Positions 1 through 7,209 of a DNA stretch of 64,000 bases are shown here, piece after piece. Position numbers and translations under genes: made by a program. Below the pieces are notes generated by a model. It was not told the origin of the DNA and did not search any database. It saw only the letters and a program-made list of their open reading frames with translations. The stretch spans positions 1,962,501 to 2,026,500 of the forward strand of contig NZ_CP011924.1 of NCBI RefSeq assembly GCF_000238315.3. Reading direction: 5' to 3'. Origin of the DNA: Pseudoalteromonas piscicida. GTDB taxonomy: Bacteria > Pseudomonadota > Gammaproteobacteria > Enterobacterales > Alteromonadaceae. Positions within the stretch are counted from its first letter, which is position 1. Each line of letters begins with the position of its first letter.

Positions 1-912
1 TCTGCCTTTATTGGGGTTAATCACGTTTGGCAATTTTCACCAAACTGGCAAAGTGAATTAGGAATAGTGGGTGAATATTATGACTACAGTGATGAGACGA
101 TTGTCCATCCACGCCTTGCGCTCAATTACTTCTATAACGATGACACAGTGATCTCAGCCAAGGCTGGCACTTACACCCGCATTCAAGACCTTGAATACAT
201 ATTACCTGTTGTTGGTAACCCGGAACTTGAAGCTCAGCGTTCAACTCACTATACCTTAGGTTTTAAACAGGAGTTGGATAATGAGTGGTCATATTCCGTC
301 GAGACCTATTATAAAACCATGGATGACCTGCCAAAAAGTGCCCCCTTATCTCAAGTAAACTATATCAATGGGACTTCCGGTACAGCCTACGGTGTTGATT
401 TTATTGTTAACAAAAACAAAACCGATGACTGGTATGGTTGGATTGCTGTAAGCCTTGCAAAAAGTGAGCGTGAGGATGAGCTAACTGGCATTAAGCGTGA
501 CTATTATGCCGATACCCCTTTTATTCTGAATGCCGTGTTCCACTATGACTTTGGTGGAAAGTGGTCTGGAGGCTTTAACTTTACCGCTCGCAGCGGTCAA
601 GCCTATACCCCAATTGTGGGTGTAAAAGAGAATCCTGAATTTGCGAACCGCTACTTGCCTGTGTATGGCGACCCATTCTCAGAGCGTTTTGACACTTATC
701 ACCGCCTAGATATTCGTTTTGAACGCAAAACAGAATTATTTGGTCTCGATGGCAAGCTAATTTTGGAGCTAATGAATGCATATGGCCAAGACAATACTGC
801 CTATGTTGACCTTGACTACGATAGAGTCAAATCAATCAATGATTTATATATAGAAGAGGAAAGCGATGACTTTGAAATGCGTCCTTCTATTGGCTTCAGC
901 GTAACATTTTAA
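1..912 (+). CDS. TonB-dependent receptor, C-terminal part (5' end outside window)
   Basis: The frame is open from base 1, so the gene starts before the window; the GTG at 67 is internal. What is seen is the last ~303 residues of an outer-membrane beta-barrel: alternating aromatic strands such as YTLGFKQELDNEWSYSVETYYK, the stretch RSGQAYTP near residue 200, and a terminal strand ending in phenylalanine (IGFSVTF), the usual OMP insertion signal. The plug domain and signal peptide are not visible, so the substrate cannot be assigned. It belongs to the TonB-dependent transporter family, which imports siderophores, cobalamin, sugars or peptides across the outer membrane using the proton motive force. 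Confidence 0.85.
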   Translation, partial: SAFIGVNHVWQFSPNWQSELGIVGEYYDYSDETIVHPRLALNYFYNDDTVISAKAGTYTRIQDLEYILPVVGNPELEAQRSTHYTLGFKQELDNEWSYSVETYYKTMDDLPKSAPLSQVNYINGTSGTAYGVDFIVNKNKTDDWYGWIAVSLAKSEREDELTGIKRDYYADTPFILNAVFHYDFGGKWSGGFNFTARSGQAYTPIVGVKENPEFANRYLPVYGDPFSERFDTYHRLDIRFERKTELFGLDGKLILELMNAYGQDNTAYVDLDYDRVKSINDLYIEEESDDFEMRPSIGFSVTF

Positions 913-972
913 CTTGCCATAGGCGCGCAAGCTCTGCATGATCGCATTTATTTTTATAATGAGAGTCCCTTC

Positions 973-1251
973 ATGCCTAAAGCGTGCGCCTATCATATTT
1001 TAGTAAAAACCGAAAAAGAGTGTTTAGACATCAAAGCCAAACTAGCCAAAGGTGCTGACTTTGGCAAATTGGCTAAACAACATTCCCTTTGTCCTTCAAA
1101 AAAGCGCGGTGGCGACCTTGGTGAGTTCAATAAAGGGGATATGGTGAAGGCCTTTGACGATGTGGTATTCAAAAAGCCGTTATTTGAAGTGCACGGCCCT
1201 GTGAAAACCAAGTTCGGCTTCCACTTGATCAAAACCGTCTATCGGAGTTAA
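973..1251 (+). CDS. ppiC: Peptidyl-prolyl cis-trans isomerase C (parvulin)
   Basis: A 92-residue single-domain parvulin of the same length and almost the same sequence layout as E. coli Ppi[38 protein letters not shown], then [23 protein letters not shown], then [17 protein letters not shown]. It catalyses cis-trans isomerisation of prolyl bonds during protein folding. There is no signal peptide, so it is cytoplasmic, unlike SurA or PpiD. It stands alone 60 bp after the receptor gene. The identity is firm from the conserved parvulin core; the client proteins are unknown. Confidence 0.95.
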   Translation: MPKACAYHILVKTEKECLDIKAKLAKGADFGKLAKQHSLCPSKKRGGDLGEFNKGDMVKAFDDVVFKKPLFEVHGPVKTKFGFHLIKTVYRS

Positions 1252-1288
1252 TCGCTTTTTTGGATTAATCTCATCATTTTAACTTAAT

Positions 1289-1315
1289 TTACCTTCATGA
1301 TTAATCCTCTATACT
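1289..1315 (+). promoter_or_regulatory. Possible sigma70 promoter of grxA
   Basis: TATACT at 1310-1315 is a good -10 box, about 30 bp before the grxA ATG. A weak -35-like TTACCT lies at 1289-1294 with 15-bp spacing. A purine-rich ribosome site (GAGGAG) precedes the start codon. No OxyR site was identified. Confidence 0.35.
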
Positions 1316-1345
1316 GAAGCTAACCGTTTAGAGGAGAAAAAGAAT

Positions 1346-1609
1346 ATGTTTACTGTTATTTTTGGTCGTGAAGGTTGCCCGTTTTGTGTTCGTGCAAAAG
1401 AAGTGGCTGAGCGTTTAACGCAAGAGCGCGATGACTTCAATTTTCGCTATGTTGACATTATCAAGGAAGGCGTAAGCAAAGCCGATCTTGAAAAGTCAGC
1501 GGGTAAACCTTGCCCTACCGTACCACAGATTTTTATCGACCAAGATCACATTGGCGGCTTTACTGAATTTGAAGCCTATGCAAAAGCAAATTTAGGCCTT
1601 TACCAGTAA
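1346..1609 (+). CDS. grxA: Glutaredoxin 1 (GrxA family)
   Basis: 87 residues, the size of E. coli GrxA (85). The dithiol active site CPFC is at residues 11-14, followed by the TVPQIFID cis-proline segment near residue 60 and the GGFTEF glutathione-binding turn. It reduces disulfides (for example in ribonucleotide reductase) with electrons from glutathione in the cytoplasm. The ATG is preceded by GAGGAG at 1331-1336, which fixes the start. It is monocistronic, between ppiC and deaD on the same strand. Identification rests on the full-length match to the GrxA subfamily rather than the GrxC type. Confidence 0.93.
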   Translation: MFTVIFGREGCPFCVRAKEVAERLTQERDDFNFRYVDIIKEGVSKADLEKSAGKPCPTVPQIFIDQDHIGGFTEFEAYAKANLGLYQ

Positions 1610-1738
1610 ATTAGCAAAATCACATAGATTAAATTTTAACCAATATCAGGCACATATAAAATAGTGTGATTTTATGCAAGCTTTTATTTTATCTTTCCTG
1701 TACAATGCGCGCCTCTTTAAAATAGTTGAGGCGCATTA

Positions 1739-3562
1739 ATGTCAGAACCAGTTACGTTTGAATCTTTAGACCTTTCTCCTGCAATCTTAAAAGCAGTCGA
1801 AGAGCTGGGATATAAAACACCTTCTGAGATCCAAGCTCAATGTATACCGTTATTGCTAGAAAGAAAAGACGTACTGGGACTAGCGCAGACGGGTACAGGT
1901 AAAACGGCAGCATTTGCACTGCCATTGTTAAACCAAGTAGACGCATCCGTTAAACAACCGCAAACTCTTGTGCTTACGCCAACGCGTGAGCTAGCTATTC
2001 AAGTTGCTGAAGCATTTCAGCAATATGCTAAATATACTAAAGGCGTTGAAGTACTAGCGCTTTATGGTGGTCAAAGCTACGGCATTCAGCTAAGTGCTCT
2101 ACGCCGTGGTGCCCAAATTATTGTGGCAACACCAGGTCGTTTGATTGACCACATCAACCGCAAGACGATTGACCTTTCTGGTCTAAACGCACTTGTACTT
2201 GATGAAGCAGATGAAATGCTACGCATGGGCTTTATCGATGATGTTGAAAGCATCATGGAGAAAACACCGGAAGAGAAGCAAACTTGTTTGTTCTCTGCGA
2301 CTATGCCTAAGCAGATCCAATCAATCTGTAATAAGTATTTAGACAACGCTGAACAAGTTAAGATCACACCGCGTAACTCTACAGTATCTACGATCGAGCA
2401 AGTTTACTGGCGTGCAACTGCACACAAAAACAAAGCGATCGTACGTTTCTTAGAAGCGGAAGATTACGACGGTGCTATCGTGTTCGTACGTACACGTAAT
2501 GACACTGTTCAGCTTGCAGAGCTACTAGAGCGTGAAGGCTTCTCAGCTGCACCGCTCAACGGCGACATGAACCAGCAGGCGCGTGAGCGCACAGTAGACC
2601 GTCTAAAGAGCGGCTTACTAGATATCGTTATCGCAACTGACGTTGCGGCACGTGGTCTTGACGTAGAGCGTCTAAGCCTGGTTGTTAACTACGATATCCC
2701 ACAAGACTGTGAAGCTTATGTTCACCGTATCGGTCGTACCGGCCGTGCTGGTCGTCAAGGTAAAGCAATCTTGTTCGTGAAGAACAACGAGCGTTATTTA
2801 CTTAAAAACATCATGCGCCATACGCGCTCTGATATTGCACAGGTTGAATTACCAAGTGCGAAAGTCGTTGAAGAAAAGCGTATTGGTGCATTAGAGACTA
2901 AGATCTCTACAGCGCTTGAGCACAAAGACATTGAGTTCTTCTCAAAAGTGGCATCAGGCCTTGCACAAAAGCTAGAGCTGAGCCAAGAAGACTTAGCAGC
3001 AGCGCTATTGTGTCTTGCACAGCAGCAAACGCCGCTGAAAGTTGAAGATATTCAAATTCAACAACGTGAGCGTAGAGAACGTGACGACCGTCGTGGCGAG
3101 CGTCGCGAAAGAGATGGTAGCCGTGGTGAACGTGGCGAGCGTGGTGAACGCAAATCTCGTAGCCGTGATCGTGCATCAGGTCCAATGGATACTTACCGCA
3201 TCGAAGTGGGTCGTGATCATGGTGTTCAGGTTAAGAACATCGTTGGTGCTATCGCAAACGAAGCGGATATCTCAAGCAAGTTCATCGGTGAAATCCGTCT
3301 GTTCAATGAACACAGCACGGTTCAATTGCCGCAGAATATGCCAAGTGATGTACTTAGCCACTTCAAGAGCGTTCACATCTGTCAACGCCCTATGAACATG
3401 ACTAAGAGCACTCACCCTGCTGACCAAGGTCAAGGCAGAGGCGAAGAGCAAAGAGACCGTAAGCGTAGCTTTAAAGACCCACGTAGTGGCGGTGGCGATA
3501 AACGCCGTCCTGAAGGTCAAAGAAGAGAAAAGCGCGAAAGAAAAGAAATTAGCTTTTCTTAA
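1739..3562 (+). CDS. deaD: ATP-dependent DEAD-box RNA helicase DeaD/CsdA
   Basis: 607 residues. Helicase core: Q-motif region at residues 5-35, Walker A AQTGTGKT at 49-56, PTRELA near 81, DEAD at 155-158, SAT at 186-188, and ARGLD plus HRIGRTGRAGR near 295-340. After a long linker come Arg/Gly/Glu-rich repeats (RRERDDRRGERRERD), then a DbpA/CsdA-type RNA-binding domain (DTYRIEVGRDHGVQVKNIVGAIANEADI, about 484-555) and a basic Gly-rich tail. DeaD unwinds structured RNA in ribosome assembly and mRNA decay and is cold-induced in E. coli. A TACAAT -10-like box lies about 35 bp upstream. The gene ends at a strong terminator. Confidence 0.96.
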   Translation: MSEPVTFESLDLSPAILKAVEELGYKTPSEIQAQCIPLLLERKDVLGLAQTGTGKTAAFALPLLNQVDASVKQPQTLVLTPTRELAIQVAEAFQQYAKYTKGVEVLALYGGQSYGIQLSALRRGAQIIVATPGRLIDHINRKTIDLSGLNALVLDEADEMLRMGFIDDVESIMEKTPEEKQTCLFSATMPKQIQSICNKYLDNAEQVKITPRNSTVSTIEQVYWRATAHKNKAIVRFLEAEDYDGAIVFVRTRNDTVQLAELLEREGFSAAPLNGDMNQQARERTVDRLKSGLLDIVIATDVAARGLDVERLSLVVNYDIPQDCEAYVHRIGRTGRAGRQGKAILFVKNNERYLLKNIMRHTRSDIAQVELPSAKVVEEKRIGALETKISTALEHKDIEFFSKVASGLAQKLELSQEDLAAALLCLAQQQTPLKVEDIQIQQRERRERDDRRGERRERDGSRGERGERGERKSRSRDRASGPMDTYRIEVGRDHGVQVKNIVGAIANEADISSKFIGEIRLFNEHSTVQLPQNMPSDVLSHFKSVHICQRPMNMTKSTHPADQGQGRGEEQRDRKRSFKDPRSGGGDKRRPEGQRREKRERKEISFS

Positions 3563-3574
3563 TCGACGCTCTTA

Positions 3575-3606
3575 AGAAAAAACCGCTCAATTGAGCGGTT
3601 TTTTTA
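3575..3606. terminator. Bidirectional rho-independent terminator between deaD and mtfA
   Basis: A perfect 20-bp palindrome AACCGCTCAA/TTGAGCGGTT at 3581-3600 is flanked by an A-run on the left and a T-run on the right. It can therefore stop both deaD (+) and the convergent mtfA (-). Confidence 0.92.
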
Positions 3607-3635
3607 TCTTAGCTAGTGTCAGTTATGCTTTAATG

Positions 3636-4460
3636 TTATTGCCAATCTCTTGGTTCAAACTGATAGTAGTCTTTTAACAAATTATATAGCTCTGGGTTTT
3701 CCTGTTTGAGTTCATGGGGCTTTTCAATAAAGGTTTCTGTGACCACGGCGAAAAACTCCGCTTCGTTTGTTGCGCCGTATGAATGAATAGCATGAGGCAT
3801 ATTGTAAGACAGCTGCATTTTTAAGTGCTTGTAGGCCTTTGATAGCACCCTCCCCCAGTCTTGGTAACTCATTCCTACAGGTAACGCAGGCGTTCCATTC
3901 GTCGCACCAGTTTGTTGGTCAAGTTGATGGGCGAACTCATGAAATACTAAGTTGTGACCATCCTCAGGCAATCGATTTCCCTCAAGTACATCGTGCCAAC
4001 TCAGTACTAAAGTACCTCCAGGCCAAGACTCTCCTTGACGAACGGTTTGGTGAAAACTAACCAAACCAGCACCATCTCTAGCAGTTTGTGGCGCGTAATA
4101 GCTACTGGGATACAGTAATATTTCTTTGACGTTGGGATAGAGTGGCCAAGCTTGCTTAAGAACCAGTAAACAGGCATCTGCAGCAATAATTAAGGTCATC
4201 GGTCGTGACACCGTTAACCCATCCCTACCCAATACCCGCTTCTCGCCAAGAAACCAGACAATATGTTTTTCTAACTGTGTGCGGTCAGCATCTGTCATCT
4301 TACGATAGATAGGCATGTATTTTAGCAATACTTGCTTATCTGACGCGCTAAGTGTTTGATCTCGGTATTTCCTTTGCCACTGCAGTCTTTGAATTTTTTC
4401 CCAGTTCCAATACAGAGAAACAAATAGAATAAGGCCGACAATAAGCAATATTTCTATCAT
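3636..4460 (-). CDS. mtfA: MtfA-type zinc metallopeptidase (DgsA/Mlc anti-repressor family)
   Basis: 274 residues, close to E. coli MtfA (265). The zinc-peptidase motif HEFAH is at residues 174-178 in LVFHEFAHQLDQQTG, and the glutamate of NEAEFFAV lies downstream, as in the MtfA family. In E. coli MtfA binds the repressor Mlc and has aminopeptidase activity, which affects glucose PTS expression. Whether Mlc is the partner here is unknown. A hydrophobic stretch at residues 3-17 looks like an N-terminal membrane anchor, which some longer family members have. Convergent with deaD. Confidence 0.88.
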   Translation of the reverse strand: MIEILLIVGLILFVSLYWNWEKIQRLQWQRKYRDQTLSASDKQVLLKYMPIYRKMTDADRTQLEKHIVWFLGEKRVLGRDGLTVSRPMTLIIAADACLLVLKQAWPLYPNVKEILLYPSSYYAPQTARDGAGLVSFHQTVRQGESWPGGTLVLSWHDVLEGNRLPEDGHNLVFHEFAHQLDQQTGATNGTPALPVGMSYQDWGRVLSKAYKHLKMQLSYNMPHAIHSYGATNEAEFFAVVTETFIEKPHELKQENPELYNLLKDYYQFEPRDWQ

Positions 4461-4534
4461 GGCTTTTGGCCTTTATAAAATAACCTAAACTAGGAATAAT
4501 AACTTGTTCTCTAGCAGTTGTTATTCCTGACTAC

Positions 4535-4585
4535 TGCGTTAAATTTGTTTGCAATAGGCTAGCTATTGACGCTCAAATTTGCCTT
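4535..4585. repeat. Imperfect palindromic intergenic sequence, possible dispersed repeat
   Basis: The 303-bp gap between mtfA and hrpB holds no gene. In its middle CAATAG-GCTAG-CTATTG forms a hairpin at 4552-4568, flanked by related AAATTTG-type arms (TAAATTTGTTTG on the left, CTCAAATTTGCC on the right). The layout is like a REP-type interspersed repeat. Only one copy was noticed in this window. Confidence 0.35.
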
Positions 4586-4763
4586 GTATTACGAAAGAAC
4601 ATCTGGCTAGAGTTGAATAATGTTAGAAAGCGTATTTTATATCAGTTCCCTAACTTCCTATTCCGAGTTCAGGTTGAATAATCTATCAAATATTAATTGG
4701 TACTGACTCCCACTTTTTCAAGCAAACTTTGGTACTATGGCGAAAAAATGCAAATGAACTGCT

Positions 4764-7100
4764 ATGTCTTTACCCATTGAATCTTTACAGCCTCAGTTTA
4801 CTCAAACACTAAACGAACAAAATGCGATTGTGGTATGTGCCACAACAGGCTCAGGCAAATCGACCCAACTTCCGCTTTGGGCCTCACAACATGGCAGAGT
4901 ATTAGTCATTGAGCCTCGGCGTATTGCTTGTACCTCTTTAGCTGAATATGTTGCGGCTCAAAGTGGCTCACCGCTTGGTGAAAAGGTGGGCTTTGCTATT
5001 CGGTTTGAGGGGAAGTTTTCACCAGACACTCAGGTAGTTTATGTGACGCCTGGTGTAGCACTAAGATGGTTTTTTGAGAGCAAACTTGCAGAATTCAGCG
5101 CCGTTATGTTGGATGAGTTTCATGAAAGACGCTGGGACATGGACTTATTATTAGCGCTCTTAAGGCAGGCTCAATCACACAAACTAATTGTTACCTCGGC
5201 GACGTTAAACAGCCAAAAATTAGCCTCTTATTTAGACGCCCCGATCTTAGAGTCAGAAGGGTTCATTTACCCCGTTGAAGAGTGTTTTCACGCCTCTGAT
5301 CCAAGAACTATGCCCCAGAAAGAGCAACTCGATACTCGCGTTTTTGCAGCTTGCCAATACGCATTGGAACATTGCCAAGGCGATATTTTAGTCTTTTTAC
5401 CTGGCAAGGCCGAGATCCAAGCAAGCTTAGCTAAAGTAAAAACGCTGCCAGCGACTATCGTTGGTTTATATAGTGGCTGCAGTCCAGAAGCTCAGCGCAT
5501 TGTATTAACCGCACAAAGTACACGTCGAATTATTCTCGCAACCAATGTTGCCGAAACCTCGCTCACTATTCCCAATGTCACTTGCGTGATTGACTCAGGG
5601 CTTGAGCGTCGTACTCATTTACGCCTTGGAAAAACCGTATTAGGCTTAGATGCGATTGCAAGAGATTCGGCAAAGCAACGTCTAGGACGTGCAGGACGCA
5701 CGCAACCGGGACTATGTATCCGGTTATATGGCCAGTATGCGCCTTTGATAGACAGCACCCCGCCTGAGATCCAAAGAGAATCATTGGCAGAACTCGTGCT
5801 TGCGGCGGGCTGTGCAACAACAGGCGTCTCGTCTATTGATTTTATCGACCCACTCCCAGAAAGCTCACTAAATAAAGCTAAACAACAGCTAATTACATTA
5901 GAAGCCATTGATGAACAAAATATAGCAACTCCGTTTGGCAAGCTGCTGTACCCGCTGCCCGTCGATTTTGAGTTTGGTTATGTGATCCATAAACTGACCT
6001 CAAACACGCTACGCCAAGCGGCTATTGACCTAATTTCGCTACTGTCTGTACCAGCACGAGTCTACCAGCTACCGAATGATGTGGAGCGCTTAACAAGATT
6101 AAATAACCGATTTACTCGAGGCTCAGATATAGAAATCGCTATCGCGGTGGTGAGAGGACAAACTGAAGAATTAATTGATATTACGCCTGAGGCGCTCACA
6201 GAAGCACAGCAATTTAGCACGCAATTGCGTGAAGCATTTGCACTACCTCCTTTGGATAAAGCAGCCAGTTTTGATCATGACAAACTGGTCATTGAGTTAG
6301 CTAAGCTAATGCCACATTGGGTTTATATCAATAAGCAAAACCGTCGTAATGGTTTTAATAATGGCTTAGCTGAAGTCATACCTTCAAACCATACTCGCGT
6401 ACCGGAACAGGCAGAAGCATTACTGGTATTAGATACTTTTTCACTCGCAAGTAAAGGTATCAAGCAAGCCAAGACACTCGCGATGTGTAATGCGCTACTA
6501 ACGAAAAAGCAATTACTTGAAATGGGCCTCGGCAGCCAAACATTACGCTCAGCCTATATTGATAATGATGAGCTTTGGGGTGAGTTTATTACACATTACA
6601 GTGACGAGGTTTTAGGCCAACAAACTAAGCGCCTTGATAACCCCAAGGATGTTGTTTATGCCTTAGTATTTCTTATCCAAAATAATACGCTGTTTTCAGG
6701 TTTGGCCAAGCAAGTAGAAGCCAGTATTGAGCAGACTGCATTATTCTATCAATTCTACGAATGCAGTGAACTTGTGCCCACACTCGACTCGTTTTTAAGT
6801 GAGAAGCTAACGGCGCTTGGTATAGAAAGCTATGACGATGTAGAGCTAATCAGCGAACAAGACTTGCTATTCAATGAAGTTGAAACGTGGAAGTTAACAC
6901 CATTTGTTGAAAAGTTCCCGCTAACCTGGTCAATTCCAGAGCTGACTATGGAAGTAAGCTATAACTTTAAAGGGAAAAGAATCGAAATTACTTATATCAG
7001 CGGTACAAGGAAAGAGGCACCAAAGAGGTGGGAACTGCCAGCCTGGAGTGGCTTCAAAATACGCTACCGTAAAGCGAGTAAAGTGGTCGATGTAAGTTAG
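4764..7100 (+). CDS. hrpB: ATP-dependent helicase HrpB (DEAH-box, SF2)
   Basis: 778 residues, somewhat shorter than E. coli HrpB (~809). Walker A TTGSGKST at 27-34; DEFHERRWDMDLLLALL near 117, where the DEFH/ERR form is typical of HrpB; SAT in VTSATLN; motif V/VI ILATNVAETSLTIP and RLGRAGR near 310. The C-terminal HrpB-specific region ends with NPKDV..LTWSIPELTMEVSYNFKGKRIEITYISG and a short basic tail. HrpB is an RNA-helicase-like protein of uncertain physiological role. The ATG start follows an A-rich leader; it is monocistronic and followed by a bidirectional terminator. Confidence 0.95.
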   Translation: MSLPIESLQPQFTQTLNEQNAIVVCATTGSGKSTQLPLWASQHGRVLVIEPRRIACTSLAEYVAAQSGSPLGEKVGFAIRFEGKFSPDTQVVYVTPGVALRWFFESKLAEFSAVMLDEFHERRWDMDLLLALLRQAQSHKLIVTSATLNSQKLASYLDAPILESEGFIYPVEECFHASDPRTMPQKEQLDTRVFAACQYALEHCQGDILVFLPGKAEIQASLAKVKTLPATIVGLYSGCSPEAQRIVLTAQSTRRIILATNVAETSLTIPNVTCVIDSGLERRTHLRLGKTVLGLDAIARDSAKQRLGRAGRTQPGLCIRLYGQYAPLIDSTPPEIQRESLAELVLAAGCATTGVSSIDFIDPLPESSLNKAKQQLITLEAIDEQNIATPFGKLLYPLPVDFEFGYVIHKLTSNTLRQAAIDLISLLSVPARVYQLPNDVERLTRLNNRFTRGSDIEIAIAVVRGQTEELIDITPEALTEAQQFSTQLREAFALPPLDKAASFDHDKLVIELAKLMPHWVYINKQNRRNGFNNGLAEVIPSNHTRVPEQAEALLVLDTFSLASKGIKQAKTLAMCNALLTKKQLLEMGLGSQTLRSAYIDNDELWGEFITHYSDEVLGQQTKRLDNPKDVVYALVFLIQNNTLFSGLAKQVEASIEQTALFYQFYECSELVPTLDSFLSEKLTALGIESYDDVELISEQDLLFNEVETWKLTPFVEKFPLTWSIPELTMEVSYNFKGKRIEITYISGTRKEAPKRWELPAWSGFKIRYRKASKVVDVS

Positions 7101-7129
7101 AAAAGCCGTGTATTGATTCTAATGAAAAT

Positions 7130-7166
7130 GAAAAGCGCCTAGAGTTACACTAGGCGCTTTGTTTTG
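7130..7166. terminator. Terminator after hrpB
   Basis: Stem AAAGCGCCTAG (7132-7142) pairs with CTAGGCGCTTT (7150-7160) and is followed by GTTTTGTT. The A-rich left flank means it could also act on transcripts leaving the convergent receptor gene. Confidence 0.85.
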
Positions 7167-7182
7167 TTCTCAGTACTAACCT

Positions 7183-7204
7183 GATGCTCTAGTTCTAGAG
7201 CATC
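7183..7204 (-). terminator. Hairpin just after the TonB receptor stop
   Basis: A perfect inverted repeat GATGCTCTAG-TT-CTAGAGCATC ends 6 bp from the stop codon of the minus-strand receptor. No long U-run follows it directly, so it may protect the mRNA 3' end or work together with the 7130-7166 terminator. Confidence 0.55.
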
Positions 7205-7209
7205 TCAAG

